From NCBI GenBank assembly GCA_036521995.1, contig DATDGR010000227.1, forward strand, positions 1 through 33,696: DNA of 33,696 bases, in the 5' to 3' direction. The position numbers were made by a program, and so were the translations under genes. This stretch comes from Gp13-AA77 sp036521995 (GTDB taxonomy: Bacteria; Acidobacteriota; Terriglobia; UBA7540). Shown here in pieces: positions 8,275 to 16,774 of the stretch (position 1 is its first letter; the number at the start of each line of letters is the position of its first letter). A model generated the notes under the pieces. That model did not search any database. It worked only from the letters and a program-made list of their open reading frames with translations, and was not told the DNA's origin.

Positions 8275-8958
8275 ATGGCGTTACCGAGCGGGCGCGATCA
8301 GCAGAACATGATCCCGATGTCACGGAAAGGCGAAGCGGGCATACCGTCGCCGGCTGCTCTCGGCTTCCGAGCGCACTCCGGTTGGGCCGTCCTGATAACG
8401 GTCGCCGGATCAGCGACCGCCACCGAGGCGCTGGTGGTGATCGACCGGCGGCGCATCGAACTTGTAGAACCCGGCAGTCCAGAGACCGTCCAGCCCTATC
8501 ACACGGCTGCCCGGTTGGGTCCGAAGCAAGCTGAAGCATTCATCAAAAACTGCGCGGAACGCGCCAGGCTCCTGGCCATCCAGGCTCTGCGGGCCGTCAT
8601 CGACCACCTCAGCGCGACAGGGCATCAGGTGGTCGCGAGTGGCATCCTGCTCAGCTCCGGACGGCCAACGACGGACCTTGCGGCGACGCTGGCGTCTCAT
8701 GCCTTGATTCATACGGCCGAAGGTCACCTGTTTCGCGAAGCGCTTACCCGCGCCAGCGAACATCATCACTTGCCGGTGATGGGTCTAAGAGAGCGCGAGT
8801 TGTTCAGGCGTGCCTCCGCGGAGCTTGGCACCTCCCCCGACGAAGTGCGACGGCGCGTCGCGGCGTTGGGGCACCAGCTTGGTCCTCCGTGGCGCCAGGA
8901 TGAGAAGCATGCGGCGTTGGTTGCTTGGTTGGCACTGGCGAGCAGGTTCCAGCGATAG
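8275..8958 (+). CDS. Conserved hypothetical protein, possible RNase H-like fold
   Basis: Not recognised as a named family. The recognisable part starts at about residue 29 with LGFRAHSGWAVLITVAG, a strand-and-turn pattern like the first strand of RNase H/RuvC-like folds. It continues with QPYHTAARLGP, VVASGILLSSGRPTTDL, ALIHTAEGHLFREAL and a Gly-Leu-Arg-Glu-Arg-Glu-Leu-Phe segment, and ends with WRQDEKHAALVAWLALA, where an Asp is followed by a helix as in RuvC-type enzymes. The fold suggestion is inference from these patterns only, and a metal-binding set is not complete by eye. No signal peptide is present. The gene starts 8 bp after the CHAT gene stop, so it is probably co-transcribed. ATG 8275 is used; ATGs at 8308 and 8320 are in frame, and none has a strong ribosome-binding site. 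Confidence 0.65.
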   Translation: MALPSGRDQQNMIPMSRKGEAGIPSPAALGFRAHSGWAVLITVAGSATATEALVVIDRRRIELVEPGSPETVQPYHTAARLGPKQAEAFIKNCAERARLLAIQALRAVIDHLSATGHQVVASGILLSSGRPTTDLAATLASHALIHTAEGHLFREALTRASEHHHLPVMGLRERELFRRASAELGTSPDEVRRRVAALGHQLGPPWRQDEKHAALVAWLALASRFQR

Positions 8959-9025
8959 AGCGCGACGTGAGAGGGATGGCCCTCAGAAGGGATTTGTGCA
9001 GCAGGCGGCTGCACGATTCGTGTCT

Positions 9026-10768
9026 CTAACGGGCGAAAGGCCTCTGGCTTAGAATCTTGCCGCCTTCCTGGATCGTATAGGTGACGTTGGCCGCCAGGTT
9101 CTTCAAGGAGTCTTTTTGCCCGCTGGGCCAGATGATGAGGATGTCGGCCGCCGCCGCCTTGCCGAGCCCGAATGTCAAGGTTAGTTCGCTCTGAGAGCAG
9201 TAGCTGGAGCCGGAGTGAACCAACTGCCACTCATCTTTGACCGGCTGGCCGGCGAAGCTCACGCCGACCGCCGCGCCGATGCCGTCGCGATTCGAGCGCG
9301 TGCCCAAGGTTCGAATCCGGATGGCGTTGTTCTGGCTCCCGCCCACGTTGTGGAAGAGGTAGGCGGGACCCCCGTTTGTCGTCAGCAGAATGTCCGGCGC
9401 GCCATCATTGTCGATGTCGGCGCGCGCGGCGCCGCGAGACACCAGCGTTTTGGTGAATCCCAGTTGCTTGCCCGTTTCTTCGAACCGCATGTTCCCTTTA
9501 CTGTCGCGCCCCTCGCCATGGAAGGCGAGCGGCAGCTCGGCGTAAGCAACCTGCGGCTGGATGCGATTGATATCGGGCTCGATGTGGCCGTTGGCGACGA
9601 AGATGTCGTCGAGCCCATCAAGATCATAATCGAAGAAGAAGAGGCCGAAGGAAAGAGAAAGCAGGCTCGAACGCCCGAGCGACGAAGAGGGAGCAATGTC
9701 AATAAAGAAGCGGTTTTTCTCGTTGTGATAGAGCCCCATCATCTGGTTTGAAAAATTGCCGATGGCGAGGCTCGGGTAGCCGGAGCCATCGAAGTCCCCG
9801 GCGTCGATACCCATGGCGCCGCGCGCGATTCCGTCTTCGCTGAAGGCGATGCCCGCCTGCACCGCCTGCTCGGTGAAAGTGCCATTGCGGTTGTTGTGAT
9901 AGAGCTTGTTCGGCTGCGTGTCATTCGAGACCGCGATGTCGGGCCAGCCGTCCTGGTCGTAGTCAACCACGGCCACACCCAGCGACTTGCCGGTCGGGTC
10001 TTCGATGCCGGCCTTGCTCGTCACATCCTCAAAGCGGCCGTTCCCCAGGTTGTGATAAAGCCGGCAGGTATCACCGTGATAGGCTTCCGGCGTGCAATAA
10101 GACTTGGTGTGGCCGTCGAGCGAACAGTAAATGTCGGACTTCGGCGTCCATTTCACGTAGTTGGTGACGAACAGATCGAGCTTGCCGTCGCGGTCGTAAT
10201 CGAGCCAGGCGGCGCTGGCGCCGAATCCGGTGTTGTTGACTCCGGCCTCGCGGGTTACGTCCTTGAAGGTGCCGTTGTGCTGATTGTGAAAAAGGCGTGA
10301 TTCGCCGAGGCCCGTCACGTAAATGTCGTCCCAGCCGTCGTTGTCATAATCGCCGACGGCCACGCCCATGCCGTACATCTCGATGCCAAGACCGGAGCGC
10401 TCCGTGACGTCCGTAAAGGTGCCGTTGCCATTGTTGTGATAGAGCTTCATCGTCCGGCGCTGGCCCGAGCGGTGGTCCGGAAAGTCACCACCCTGAACCA
10501 GCAGGATATCCGGATTCCCATCGTTGTCGTAGTCGATGAAGGCGCAGCCCGCGCCCATGGTCTCCGGCAGGTATTTCTTACCGAAGGCGCCGGTATAGTG
10601 CACAAAGTTGATCCCGGCGCGCTGGGTGATGTCCACAAAGTGGACGGAGGAGTCAGCCGCCGCACGATCAGCGCTGAACCAGGCGGCCAAGCCGAGCACC
10701 ACGACGAATCCCGCCAGGCAGACGACAGGGACAAGCGGCGAACGAAGACGGCTGTGCCGGGGGCTCAC
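9026..10768 (-). CDS. CRTAC1-family protein: FG-GAP/VCBS repeats plus ASPIC/UnbV domain
   Basis: A secreted or periplasmic 580-residue beta-propeller protein. An N-terminal hydrophobic signal/anchor (VPVVCLAGFVVVLGLAAWF) is followed by ITQRAGINFVHYTGAFG, the typical CRTAC1 opening. A series of FG-GAP/VCBS repeats comes next, each with a calcium-loop pattern such as DYDNDGNPDILL, DYDNDGWDDIYV, DYDRDGKLDLFV, DYDQDGWPDIAV, DYDLDGLDDIFV and DIDNDGAPDILL. The C-terminus is an ASPIC/UnbV domain (GAAVGVSFAGQ, QSELTLTFGLGKA, IIWPSGQKDSL). The biochemical role of this family is not established; it is thought to bind ligands or surfaces. The GTG start overlaps the TGA of the upstream multiheme cytochrome by 4 bp (GTGA), so translation is almost certainly coupled and the two proteins probably work together. 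The tail overlaps no other gene; the convergent hypothetical ends 67 bp away. Confidence 0.9.
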   Translation of the reverse strand: MSPRHSRLRSPLVPVVCLAGFVVVLGLAAWFSADRAAADSSVHFVDITQRAGINFVHYTGAFGKKYLPETMGAGCAFIDYDNDGNPDILLVQGGDFPDHRSGQRRTMKLYHNNGNGTFTDVTERSGLGIEMYGMGVAVGDYDNDGWDDIYVTGLGESRLFHNQHNGTFKDVTREAGVNNTGFGASAAWLDYDRDGKLDLFVTNYVKWTPKSDIYCSLDGHTKSYCTPEAYHGDTCRLYHNLGNGRFEDVTSKAGIEDPTGKSLGVAVVDYDQDGWPDIAVSNDTQPNKLYHNNRNGTFTEQAVQAGIAFSEDGIARGAMGIDAGDFDGSGYPSLAIGNFSNQMMGLYHNEKNRFFIDIAPSSSLGRSSLLSLSFGLFFFDYDLDGLDDIFVANGHIEPDINRIQPQVAYAELPLAFHGEGRDSKGNMRFEETGKQLGFTKTLVSRGAARADIDNDGAPDILLTTNGGPAYLFHNVGGSQNNAIRIRTLGTRSNRDGIGAAVGVSFAGQPVKDEWQLVHSGSSYCSQSELTLTFGLGKAAAADILIIWPSGQKDSLKNLAANVTYTIQEGGKILSQRPFAR

Positions 10769-13700
10769 TTCGACGCTCCGCCTCCGGCAGCGCGCCGCTC
10801 TGCGCCCCGGTCGTGGATGTCCGGAGCCTGCGCCACCACTTTGCTGACCCCGGGCCCCGGTCCTGGTCTGGTCCCTGCATACTGACGACTACCTTCTGCA
10901 TTGTGGAGCGCCACCGAGACGTGCTCGTGGATCGGTTGCGTTTCGTTGTTGTCATCCGGATGCGCCAGCTTATAGGGCCCGGTGATGGCCTGCGCGGCTT
11001 CATTTGCTTTGAACCGGAGGTAGAGCTTCTCCTCACGCGCGGCCAGCGCATCGTCGCCCAGGCCGCGGTAACAGAGCATCAGGTTGTAGTGGCATTCCAG
11101 GTCTTCCGGATCGACGGCCAGCGTCTGCTCATACTCGGCGACCGCTTCGCGATACTTGCGCTGCAGAAAGAGCATGCGACCCATTTGGTTGCGGTTTACG
11201 CGGTCGTTTGGATAGCGGGCGGCCGCCAGAGCGAATTGCTGATAAGCGGCGGCGTAATCGCCGTCCGTCTTCAGCGCGAGGCCGCTGAAGTAGTGAGCGC
11301 TGGCAAGATTCGGGTCGAGCTCGAGCGCCTTGGCCAGCATCGGTTTGGCAGCATCCGTGTTGCCCTCTTGAATCCGCGCCCGGGCGACGTTCACCCAGCC
11401 GTCGGCATAGTCGGGACGCTCTTGGGTCACGACCTGGAAGGCTCGCTCCGCCCCCTTCAAGTCGCCTTGCAGAAGCAGGCCGATGCCGTAATCGTTCCAT
11501 CGCTCCCAGTCCTTGCCATCCAGCGCGATGTCTTCCTCAAAAGCCGTCGATCGATTCGGTGAAACAGTCACCGGCACGGTCTTGTTGTCCTCGGCGATCA
11601 CCACGATGGGCACGTTCGGGATGCCCGGGACAGTCTCAGAATCCCCAGCCGTGGAGCCCGTGAATACCCACTGCCCGTCATCGTAGTCGCTGGTCACGTT
11701 CGGGTGCGAGTTGGGGGGGTCGCGCACGCCCGCGAAGGCCCATTGTGTGTTCCACCAACTGAACTTGCGATAGTTCAGCCTGGCCGTCAGCGTGATGTGG
11801 TCGCCGGCATCGCGCGGCACTCGTATGCGGAAGTGAACGGTGTCCGCGGCGCCCGGCGGAATCAGGCGGGTATACACCACGGCGCGTGTGGACCAGGCGT
11901 TGCGCTTGTTAATGGCGTTGCCATGTTCGTCGAGCTGCAGAGAGCGGTAAAAATGCGCCCCGGGATCGACCGGCCCCTTGCCGTTATCGGACGCCTCACC
12001 ACTCCAGAAGATCACGCGACCCTTGCTATCGTGCGCCTGCAGCTCCAGCCAGCAGTCAAAGGCGTCCACCGTGCCCGCCGGGAAGAAATGGCCCAGCTTC
12101 CGGGTGCGGACCACCACCTCCACGCGTGCGGTCTCACCTGGATGGAACGTCGCGGCCGGCCGCCCCAGCGGCGCCACGAGCCGTGCCGGCGGGGCGTTGC
12201 TGGCGGTCGCAGCGGCCAGCCCGGCGGAGGATTCCTCGCCCACCGCAAAGGTGCTGTTCAACTGGGGTCCCTCGCCGGCGGCGGTTCGAATGCTTTCGGA
12301 GGCGGCGCCGGCGGCCGGCTCTTCCGCCAAAGCGAAGATGTCCACGCTGAGAGCGCCCTTCAGGAATTTCTCCACACTCGCCACCTGAGTCTCGTCGCCA
12401 TAGGAGGCCGGTACCGCCGTGTTGGCGGCAGCGAAACGATGCGAGTGCACCATGCCGTCGACGTTACCGAAATCCTTCGAGGGAACCAGCGGCATGTGGC
12501 AATCCACGCACATCTGCGGCTTGGCCGGATAATAGAACGAACGCGCACCCTGCCCGGAGACTCCGCTGGCTTGCCAGTTATCGTAGTCGTCAAATCCCCG
12601 AAACCAGCGGTAGTGGTTCACGGGAACGTCCAGGTGGACCTTGTGGCAAGCCGAGCAAAACTCCGCCACTTGCTGGCGGTCCTTGTGAAAGGACTTGAGA
12701 AAGGCGAAGCGATGCGGCTTGGGATCAAGCTTGGTGTCGTAGTCGTGCAGGAACCGCATCACCGGGTTCGGGCTTTCGGCGAGCTCCGCCAGCTTCGGAT
12801 ACTCGAAAGTAATCCCGCCTTGGCCCATCGTGCTGTCCACGTGAACGATGGCGTGGCAAGACATGCAGCCGAGTCCGTTCTGGCCTGCAGGAGTGTTCTC
12901 GACGTCGCGAATCGGGAATTTCTGCATCTTGCCGGCGATCACCAGAGCGTGATCGTGACAGCCGCCGCACCACAGCGAAGGCTTGATGCCGATCGTGTCC
13001 TGCATGTACTCGATCGCCTTGCGGTACCACTGGTTATTGAATGACGCCATGTGGTGCATCGAGCTCTGCCACTGGTCGTAAATGTCCTGGTGGCAGCGCC
13101 GGCAGGACTCCGAGTTCATGAAGAACGCAGACTGGATGGGCTTCCCGTCGGAAGTCCGGGCCGAGCTCGGAAACAGCAGGCTGGAGGCGCCGGCACCCTC
13201 CTGGTTCATGGTGAGCGGCGGCGTGGAAGGGTTGTGAATCCTGTACTCGGGATTAGGGAAGTAGTGCTGGTAGCCAGCCGCAGCGCAATAGAACAGCAAC
13301 GACCCCAGTAGCACTGCGGCGCAACAGCGATATTCGAAAGTTGAAAATCGGCGTCCGAAGATGGCCCGGTCCGGTTCAGGAGTGTCGAGTTGGGAATCTC
13401 CAATTTCAAATCTCGACTTCCGGCTTCCGGCCATCCTGTGCAGATGGACGAGCAGGAAAAATAGTCCGGCGATGGCGAATCCAACGTGCAGATATAGCGC
13501 CAGACTGTGCGGCCGCGTCATGCCGACGATCGCCAGATACACGCCAAACCCGCCTGCAAGGCTCAGGAGTAGCAGAGAGACCTTCGCTGCCTTGCCGACG
13601 AAGAAGGCGCGGTGGCGGATCACAAAGGCGGCCAGCAGGATGGCGACGAGAAGACCGAGGAACGGGTGGACGAGGTCGTTGCCGACGTAGAAGATATCGG

Positions 13701-13809
13701 GCGTGTTGAAGGCGGCGATGTAGGCGCTGTTGGCCACCAGCAGAAGGCCCAGAACCAGCAGCCCCTTGCCCAGCCAAGAGCGGGATTGCGACTCGCGGTC
13801 GTTGCTCAA
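10765..13809 (-). CDS. Membrane-anchored five-heme c-type cytochrome with TPR C-terminus
   Basis: A 1014-residue fusion. Five predicted membrane helices lie within residues 14-180. Five CxxCH heme sites follow: CRRCH (236), CGGCH (281), CMSCH (315), CSACH (385) and CVDCH (434), with extra His residues available as second ligands. A beta-rich middle section of about 250 residues comes next (HPGETARVEVVVRTRKLGHF, FRIRVPRDAGDHITL), and TPR repeats occupy roughly 765-935 (LKGAERAFQVVTQERPDYAD, YREAVAEYEQTLAVDPED). The heme part resembles cytochrome c554-type multiheme domains; electron transfer on the periplasmic face is the expected role. TTG 13809 is used, with GGAG 7 nt upstream. The gene is start/stop-coupled to the CRTAC1 gene. 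No terminal reductase, quinol oxidase or heme-maturation gene is in the window, so the electron donor and acceptor are unknown. Confidence 0.88.
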   Translation of the reverse strand: MSNDRESQSRSWLGKGLLVLGLLLVANSAYIAAFNTPDIFYVGNDLVHPFLGLLVAILLAAFVIRHRAFFVGKAAKVSLLLLSLAGGFGVYLAIVGMTRPHSLALYLHVGFAIAGLFFLLVHLHRMAGSRKSRFEIGDSQLDTPEPDRAIFGRRFSTFEYRCCAAVLLGSLLFYCAAAGYQHYFPNPEYRIHNPSTPPLTMNQEGAGASSLLFPSSARTSDGKPIQSAFFMNSESCRRCHQDIYDQWQSSMHHMASFNNQWYRKAIEYMQDTIGIKPSLWCGGCHDHALVIAGKMQKFPIRDVENTPAGQNGLGCMSCHAIVHVDSTMGQGGITFEYPKLAELAESPNPVMRFLHDYDTKLDPKPHRFAFLKSFHKDRQQVAEFCSACHKVHLDVPVNHYRWFRGFDDYDNWQASGVSGQGARSFYYPAKPQMCVDCHMPLVPSKDFGNVDGMVHSHRFAAANTAVPASYGDETQVASVEKFLKGALSVDIFALAEEPAAGAASESIRTAAGEGPQLNSTFAVGEESSAGLAAATASNAPPARLVAPLGRPAATFHPGETARVEVVVRTRKLGHFFPAGTVDAFDCWLELQAHDSKGRVIFWSGEASDNGKGPVDPGAHFYRSLQLDEHGNAINKRNAWSTRAVVYTRLIPPGAADTVHFRIRVPRDAGDHITLTARLNYRKFSWWNTQWAFAGVRDPPNSHPNVTSDYDDGQWVFTGSTAGDSETVPGIPNVPIVVIAEDNKTVPVTVSPNRSTAFEEDIALDGKDWERWNDYGIGLLLQGDLKGAERAFQVVTQERPDYADGWVNVARARIQEGNTDAAKPMLAKALELDPNLASAHYFSGLALKTDGDYAAAYQQFALAAARYPNDRVNRNQMGRMLFLQRKYREAVAEYEQTLAVDPEDLECHYNLMLCYRGLGDDALAAREEKLYLRFKANEAAQAITGPYKLAHPDDNNETQPIHEHVSVALHNAEGSRQYAGTRPGPGPGVSKVVAQAPDIHDRGAERRAAGGGASK

Positions 13810-13996
13810 ATCGCGGCTCCGCCGGTCCGCACTATACCGTCAAGTGGACCGGCACTGAGGTGGACCCAAAGCCTAAATGTTACCGCAGCCGCGCGCCGGG
13901 CAAGCCGGACTAACCACTTTTAGTCGCTGGAGTAGTACCTTCAGGTTACCCTGGAGTGCTGGGGTTCATCCAGCAGTTGCTTAGAAGGGCCGCTCC

Positions 13997-14611
13997 CTAC
14001 TCAACACCCGTAACCTTGACCGGAGCCGTCAAGGCCAGATGGCCCCAGGCCACCTTCAGCGTGGCGTCACGGATGTCGTTCTCGGGGTGACTCAAGGTAA
14101 TCGTGAGTTTTTCGACGGTATCGGAGCTCGAAGGCTCGATAGTCATCGGGGCGGTGAATCTCACTGTCGCCTTGCGGATGTCGAAGGCGTCGATGCGGGC
14201 CTCGCGAACCTTGACAGGATCGATAAAGGCCAAGCTCCACGAAGAGCCGTCCGCGGAACGCTGAAGTCCGACAAAATAGAACCCCGGAGCGATTGCCTTT
14301 CCCCCGATGGACACTGGCACATCGGTGTATAGATTCGACCAGAAGTTGCTGCCCATCCGCCAGACTTTGCCCTTGGTGATACTGTCGAACTTGGCGGGAT
14401 CCTCGTAGTCCTTTCGCCAGACCGGACGCCCGTAGTTGACGGCGATCTGACCGGCCGCGGTATTGGCGGTCTCATTCCAGTAAAGCAGCCGAGCCGAACC
14501 CCGATCATCCGGCGGATTGCCCCCTTCAGCCGAGATCTTCGGGCCCTGTTGGGCACGGAGCGAACCTGCCACCAGCAGCACGAGCACGCTGACCAGCGAT
14601 TTCCCTTTCAT
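13997..14611 (-). CDS. DUF2911 domain secreted protein
   Basis: A 204-residue protein of unknown function. MKGKSLVSVLVLLVAGSLRA is a clear signal peptide with cleavage likely after RAQ, so the product is exported. The mature part shows DUF2911 landmarks in order: QIAVNYGRPVWRK, GKVWRMGSNFWSNLYTDVPV, IGGKAIAPGFYFVG and a closing WGHLALTAPVKV. ATG 14611 is chosen over an in-frame start 99 bp upstream because GGAGAGGAGAAG precedes it and the signal peptide begins there. It lies 104 bp downstream of the SIS gene on the same strand and 187 bp ahead of the cytochrome gene, so it could belong to a loose operon. DUF2911 proteins are common in Acidobacteriota and Bacteroidota, and their role is not established. 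Confidence 0.85.
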   Translation of the reverse strand: MKGKSLVSVLVLLVAGSLRAQQGPKISAEGGNPPDDRGSARLLYWNETANTAAGQIAVNYGRPVWRKDYEDPAKFDSITKGKVWRMGSNFWSNLYTDVPVSIGGKAIAPGFYFVGLQRSADGSSWSLAFIDPVKVREARIDAFDIRKATVRFTAPMTIEPSSSDTVEKLTITLSHPENDIRDATLKVAWGHLALTAPVKVTGVE

Positions 14612-14715
14612 GGCTTCTCCTCTCCTTGTGGAGTGACTCGACGCCGACTGCCCCCGGCTCGCACAACCCGCAGTTATGACGCGAACGTATGACGCACGCT
14701 GGCCCGCCAAGGTTA

Positions 14716-15792
14716 CTACTCGACGCGGGTAACTCCCTCGGCGATCCAGAATCTGCCGGGCTCGCGCCCGGCACGAACCGCCAGGTCGTGAGCCAGGAGT
14801 TGCAGGTAGAGGGTATCGATCAGGGTGCCGAGGCCCAGCTTGATAGGTTCCACGGACAGCACTTGCACGTTGGTAGCATTGGGAAATGGTAGGTCAGTGA
14901 GCAGGATCACCCGCCCACCGTGTGATTGAACGTCCCGGGCAAGGCGCAGCAACAGACGTCCCGTGTTCGGCTGACTTCTCCCTCGCGCGCGCGGCAGGGG
15001 CTGCCGGGCGAAGATCACGTAACGGTGGCTGGGATTCACAATCTCGATGGGCCCATGGCGGAACTGGGCGGCACTCATGGGCTCGGCCCCTAGCCGTGCG
15101 ACCTCCTTGAGCATGATAGCGCCCTGGAGCGCGGAGGCCATGTCCGGACCGCGCGACATGAGGGCCACGTACGTGGGGTGGTCGAAAAACTCAACGGTCG
15201 GCTCGATCAGCAGGTCCTGACGGTCGAGAATCCTTTCCTGGGCGTGAATGGCCTTGTTGAGTTCCTGGGTCAGGCGGCGGTGAGCGTCAGCAGCGATCCC
15301 GAACGCCAGGTACATCAGGACAGCGACGCTGCACATGTATGTCTTCGTGCTGACGTTCGTCTGCCGGCCGGCCATCATCGGCAACAGCACGCTTCCGCGG
15401 CGCGCCAGAGTGCTGCGCTCCACGTTCACCACTGCGGCCACGCCGAGTTTAGGGGGCAGACAGTCCAGGAGACGCGTTATTTCCACGGTCTCGCCGGACT
15501 GCGACACGGCCACCAGCATCGTGTCGGGCCGTTGCAGAATTCCCAGGTGATGGTGCAGCAACTCCGCAGCCTCCCAGACCATGGCTCGAATGCCGCGCGA
15601 CGCCAGATAGGACTGGGCGGGATAGGCCGCGAACAGCGACGACCCCATACCGGTGAAGATTACCGTGGGAGGCCAGTCGGCCACCAAGCTCCGCACCGTC
15701 TTGCGGGGGATCGCGCCTGGACTCTCGTAGTACTTGCGCAGGTCGGCCAGGGTTGCAGGCTGCTGGAGGATCTCCTCCATCATGCTGGTCAT
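14716..15792 (-). CDS. Double SIS-domain sugar-phosphate isomerase/deaminase-like protein (GlmS C-terminal type)
   Basis: A 358-residue protein with two SIS domains and no glutaminase domain. It starts with MEEILQQPATLADL, the typical opening of AgaS/GlmS-like isomerases. The first SIS domain carries FTGMGSSLFAAYPAQSYLA (about 46-64) and the phosphate-binding loop AVSQSGETVEITRL (about 94-107); TNVSTKTYMCSVAVL follows. The second SIS domain spans about 195-340 and includes KEVARLGAEPMSAAQFRHGPIE, whose E-x3-R-x5 and FRHGP pieces match the GlmS isomerase active-site helix. Known relatives deaminate or isomerise amino-sugar phosphates such as glucosamine-6-phosphate or fructosamine-6-phosphate; the exact substrate cannot be told from sequence. 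ATG 15792 has GAGG 8 nt upstream; ATGs at codons 4 and 5 are alternatives. No sugar transporter lies nearby. Confidence 0.85.
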   Translation of the reverse strand: MTSMMEEILQQPATLADLRKYYESPGAIPRKTVRSLVADWPPTVIFTGMGSSLFAAYPAQSYLASRGIRAMVWEAAELLHHHLGILQRPDTMLVAVSQSGETVEITRLLDCLPPKLGVAAVVNVERSTLARRGSVLLPMMAGRQTNVSTKTYMCSVAVLMYLAFGIAADAHRRLTQELNKAIHAQERILDRQDLLIEPTVEFFDHPTYVALMSRGPDMASALQGAIMLKEVARLGAEPMSAAQFRHGPIEIVNPSHRYVIFARQPLPRARGRSQPNTGRLLLRLARDVQSHGGRVILLTDLPFPNATNVQVLSVEPIKLGLGTLIDTLYLQLLAHDLAVRAGREPGRFWIAEGVTRVE

Positions 15793-16020
15793 GGGACGTC
15801 CTCGGCAAGAGGGTCACTGATCTGGCCAGGGCGCGTGGGTCCGAAGGGTAGGCTATCCAAGGTTGCGCTTGCCCGCTGGCTATCGGCCATCAGCGCGATG
15901 CCGACACTTCCGGCTCGACCTCGGAGTTGTGGGGAAGATGGAGAGAAGAGACCGGACCCATGATCGCTCAAGGCGGAATCCTGGAGCAGGATGAGCTATT
16001 TGTTGTAGCATTAAAGCAAA

Positions 16021-16045
16021 GGAGCCGGACCCGAGAGCCGGCTCC
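16021..16045 (-). terminator. Rho-independent terminator after the cold-shock gene
   Basis: GGAGCCGG (16021-16028) pairs perfectly with CCGGCTCC (16038-16045). Read on the minus strand the 8-bp GC stem is followed by TTTGCTTTAAT. It sits 9 bp beyond the cspA-like stop codon and also faces the T-run TCCCTTTTGC on the plus side, so it may work in both directions. Confidence 0.8.
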
Positions 16046-16053
16046 CTTTTGCA

Positions 16054-16266
16054 CTAGACTTGGACCACGTTTGCGGCCTGAAAGCCCTTAGGGCCCTTCA
16101 CCACCTCAAACTCGACCGCCGCACCTTCCTGGAGGTTGCGATAGCCGTCGCCCTGGATGGCGGAGTAATGAACAAAAACGTCTTCACCTTCATTGCGCTG
16201 AATGAAGCCGTACCCCTTGGCGGAATTGAACCACTTGACAGTTCCTCGCTCTCGATTGCTACTCAC
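16054..16266 (-). CDS. Cold-shock domain protein (CspA family)
   Basis: A 70-residue single cold-shock domain that binds single-stranded RNA/DNA and melts RNA structure in the cytoplasm. It has the canonical GTVKWFNSAKGYGFI opening, with RNP1 as KGYGFI (17-22), RNP2 as VFVHYSAI (30-37) and a closing GPKGFQAANVV. Length and order are fully typical. The start is GTG 16266, with AGGAG (16278-16282 on the opposite strand) 11 nt upstream, a rather long gap. A terminator follows directly, so the gene is monocistronic. A leader of about 180 nt up to the MITE at 16449 could hold a regulatory 5' UTR as in other csp genes, but no cold-box is evident. Whether expression is cold-induced or constitutive cannot be told. 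Confidence 0.93.
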   Translation of the reverse strand: MSSNRERGTVKWFNSAKGYGFIQRNEGEDVFVHYSAIQGDGYRNLQEGAAVEFEVVKGPKGFQAANVVQV

Positions 16267-16774
16267 TTTTACTTCTACTCCTTCAGTTTTGATACTGTCT
16301 GTTCTCTCTGGCCTTCAGGCTGAAACGAAAAAGGCCGCGAGTGCTATCCCGCAGCCCTTCACTTCGAACGCGAAAGGTACTACAAGAGCACAAACGCGAC
16401 AACATAGTAGCACAGGGCCCAGTCGGGCGTCCACCGATTTGAGCCGACGGTGGTGACTCAATATTGAGAATCCATTTGTAAGCCTAGTGAAGCGCCTCAA
16501 AATGAGTCACCACCGAGCCGACATGCCCACGCAGGCGAGTTTAACCCTGCCGATGAGCGACACCGTGCGCTTATCGACCGAAGAGGACAGACATTCATAC
16601 CGGCGATTTTCGAGATCATCCCGGCGCGACAGTGTCCCAAACCGAATTGGCTTGAGATTCGGGCGCTATACTGTCAAGTTCTCTGAGGTGCCCCGCCGGA
16701 TTGCAAAGCTTCGCCGCCGGACGCTTGCCTTCCGGGGCAAACTGGGGATTCTCAGGACGAGAGGGCGACGGGCT
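16267..16774. other. Divergent intergenic region between cspA-like and DUF72 genes
   Basis: About 508 bp holding the cspA-like 5' leader and promoter, the 66-bp MITE-like element, and the DUF72 upstream region. A plus-strand frame open from 16487 runs in frame into DUF72 but is Arg/Ser-rich with no family similarity, and it starts inside the MITE, so it is treated as non-coding. Confidence 0.5.
16449..16514. mobile_element. 66-bp MITE-like element with 8-bp target duplication
   Basis: The ends are perfect 12-bp inverted repeats, GGTGGTGACTCA (16449-16460) and TGAGTCACCACC (16503-16514), with similarity continuing inward (TTGAG on both sides). The direct repeat GAGCCGAC lies exactly outside each end (16441-16448 and 16515-16522), as expected of an 8-bp target-site duplication. 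The 42-bp interior has no coding capacity. The parent transposase is not in the window; 8-bp duplications are made by several IS families, so none is named. Confidence 0.75.

Noticed and set aside
9305..9325. GGTTCGAATCCGGATGG, resembling a tRNA T-arm
   Set aside because: It lies inside the FG-GAP/ASPIC coding region and no acceptor, D-arm or anticodon arm can be drawn around it.
11704..13044. A 446-codon plus-strand open frame inside the cytochrome gene
   Set aside because: The opposite strand carries five CxxCH motifs and TPRs in a continuous frame; this one has no recognisable domain.
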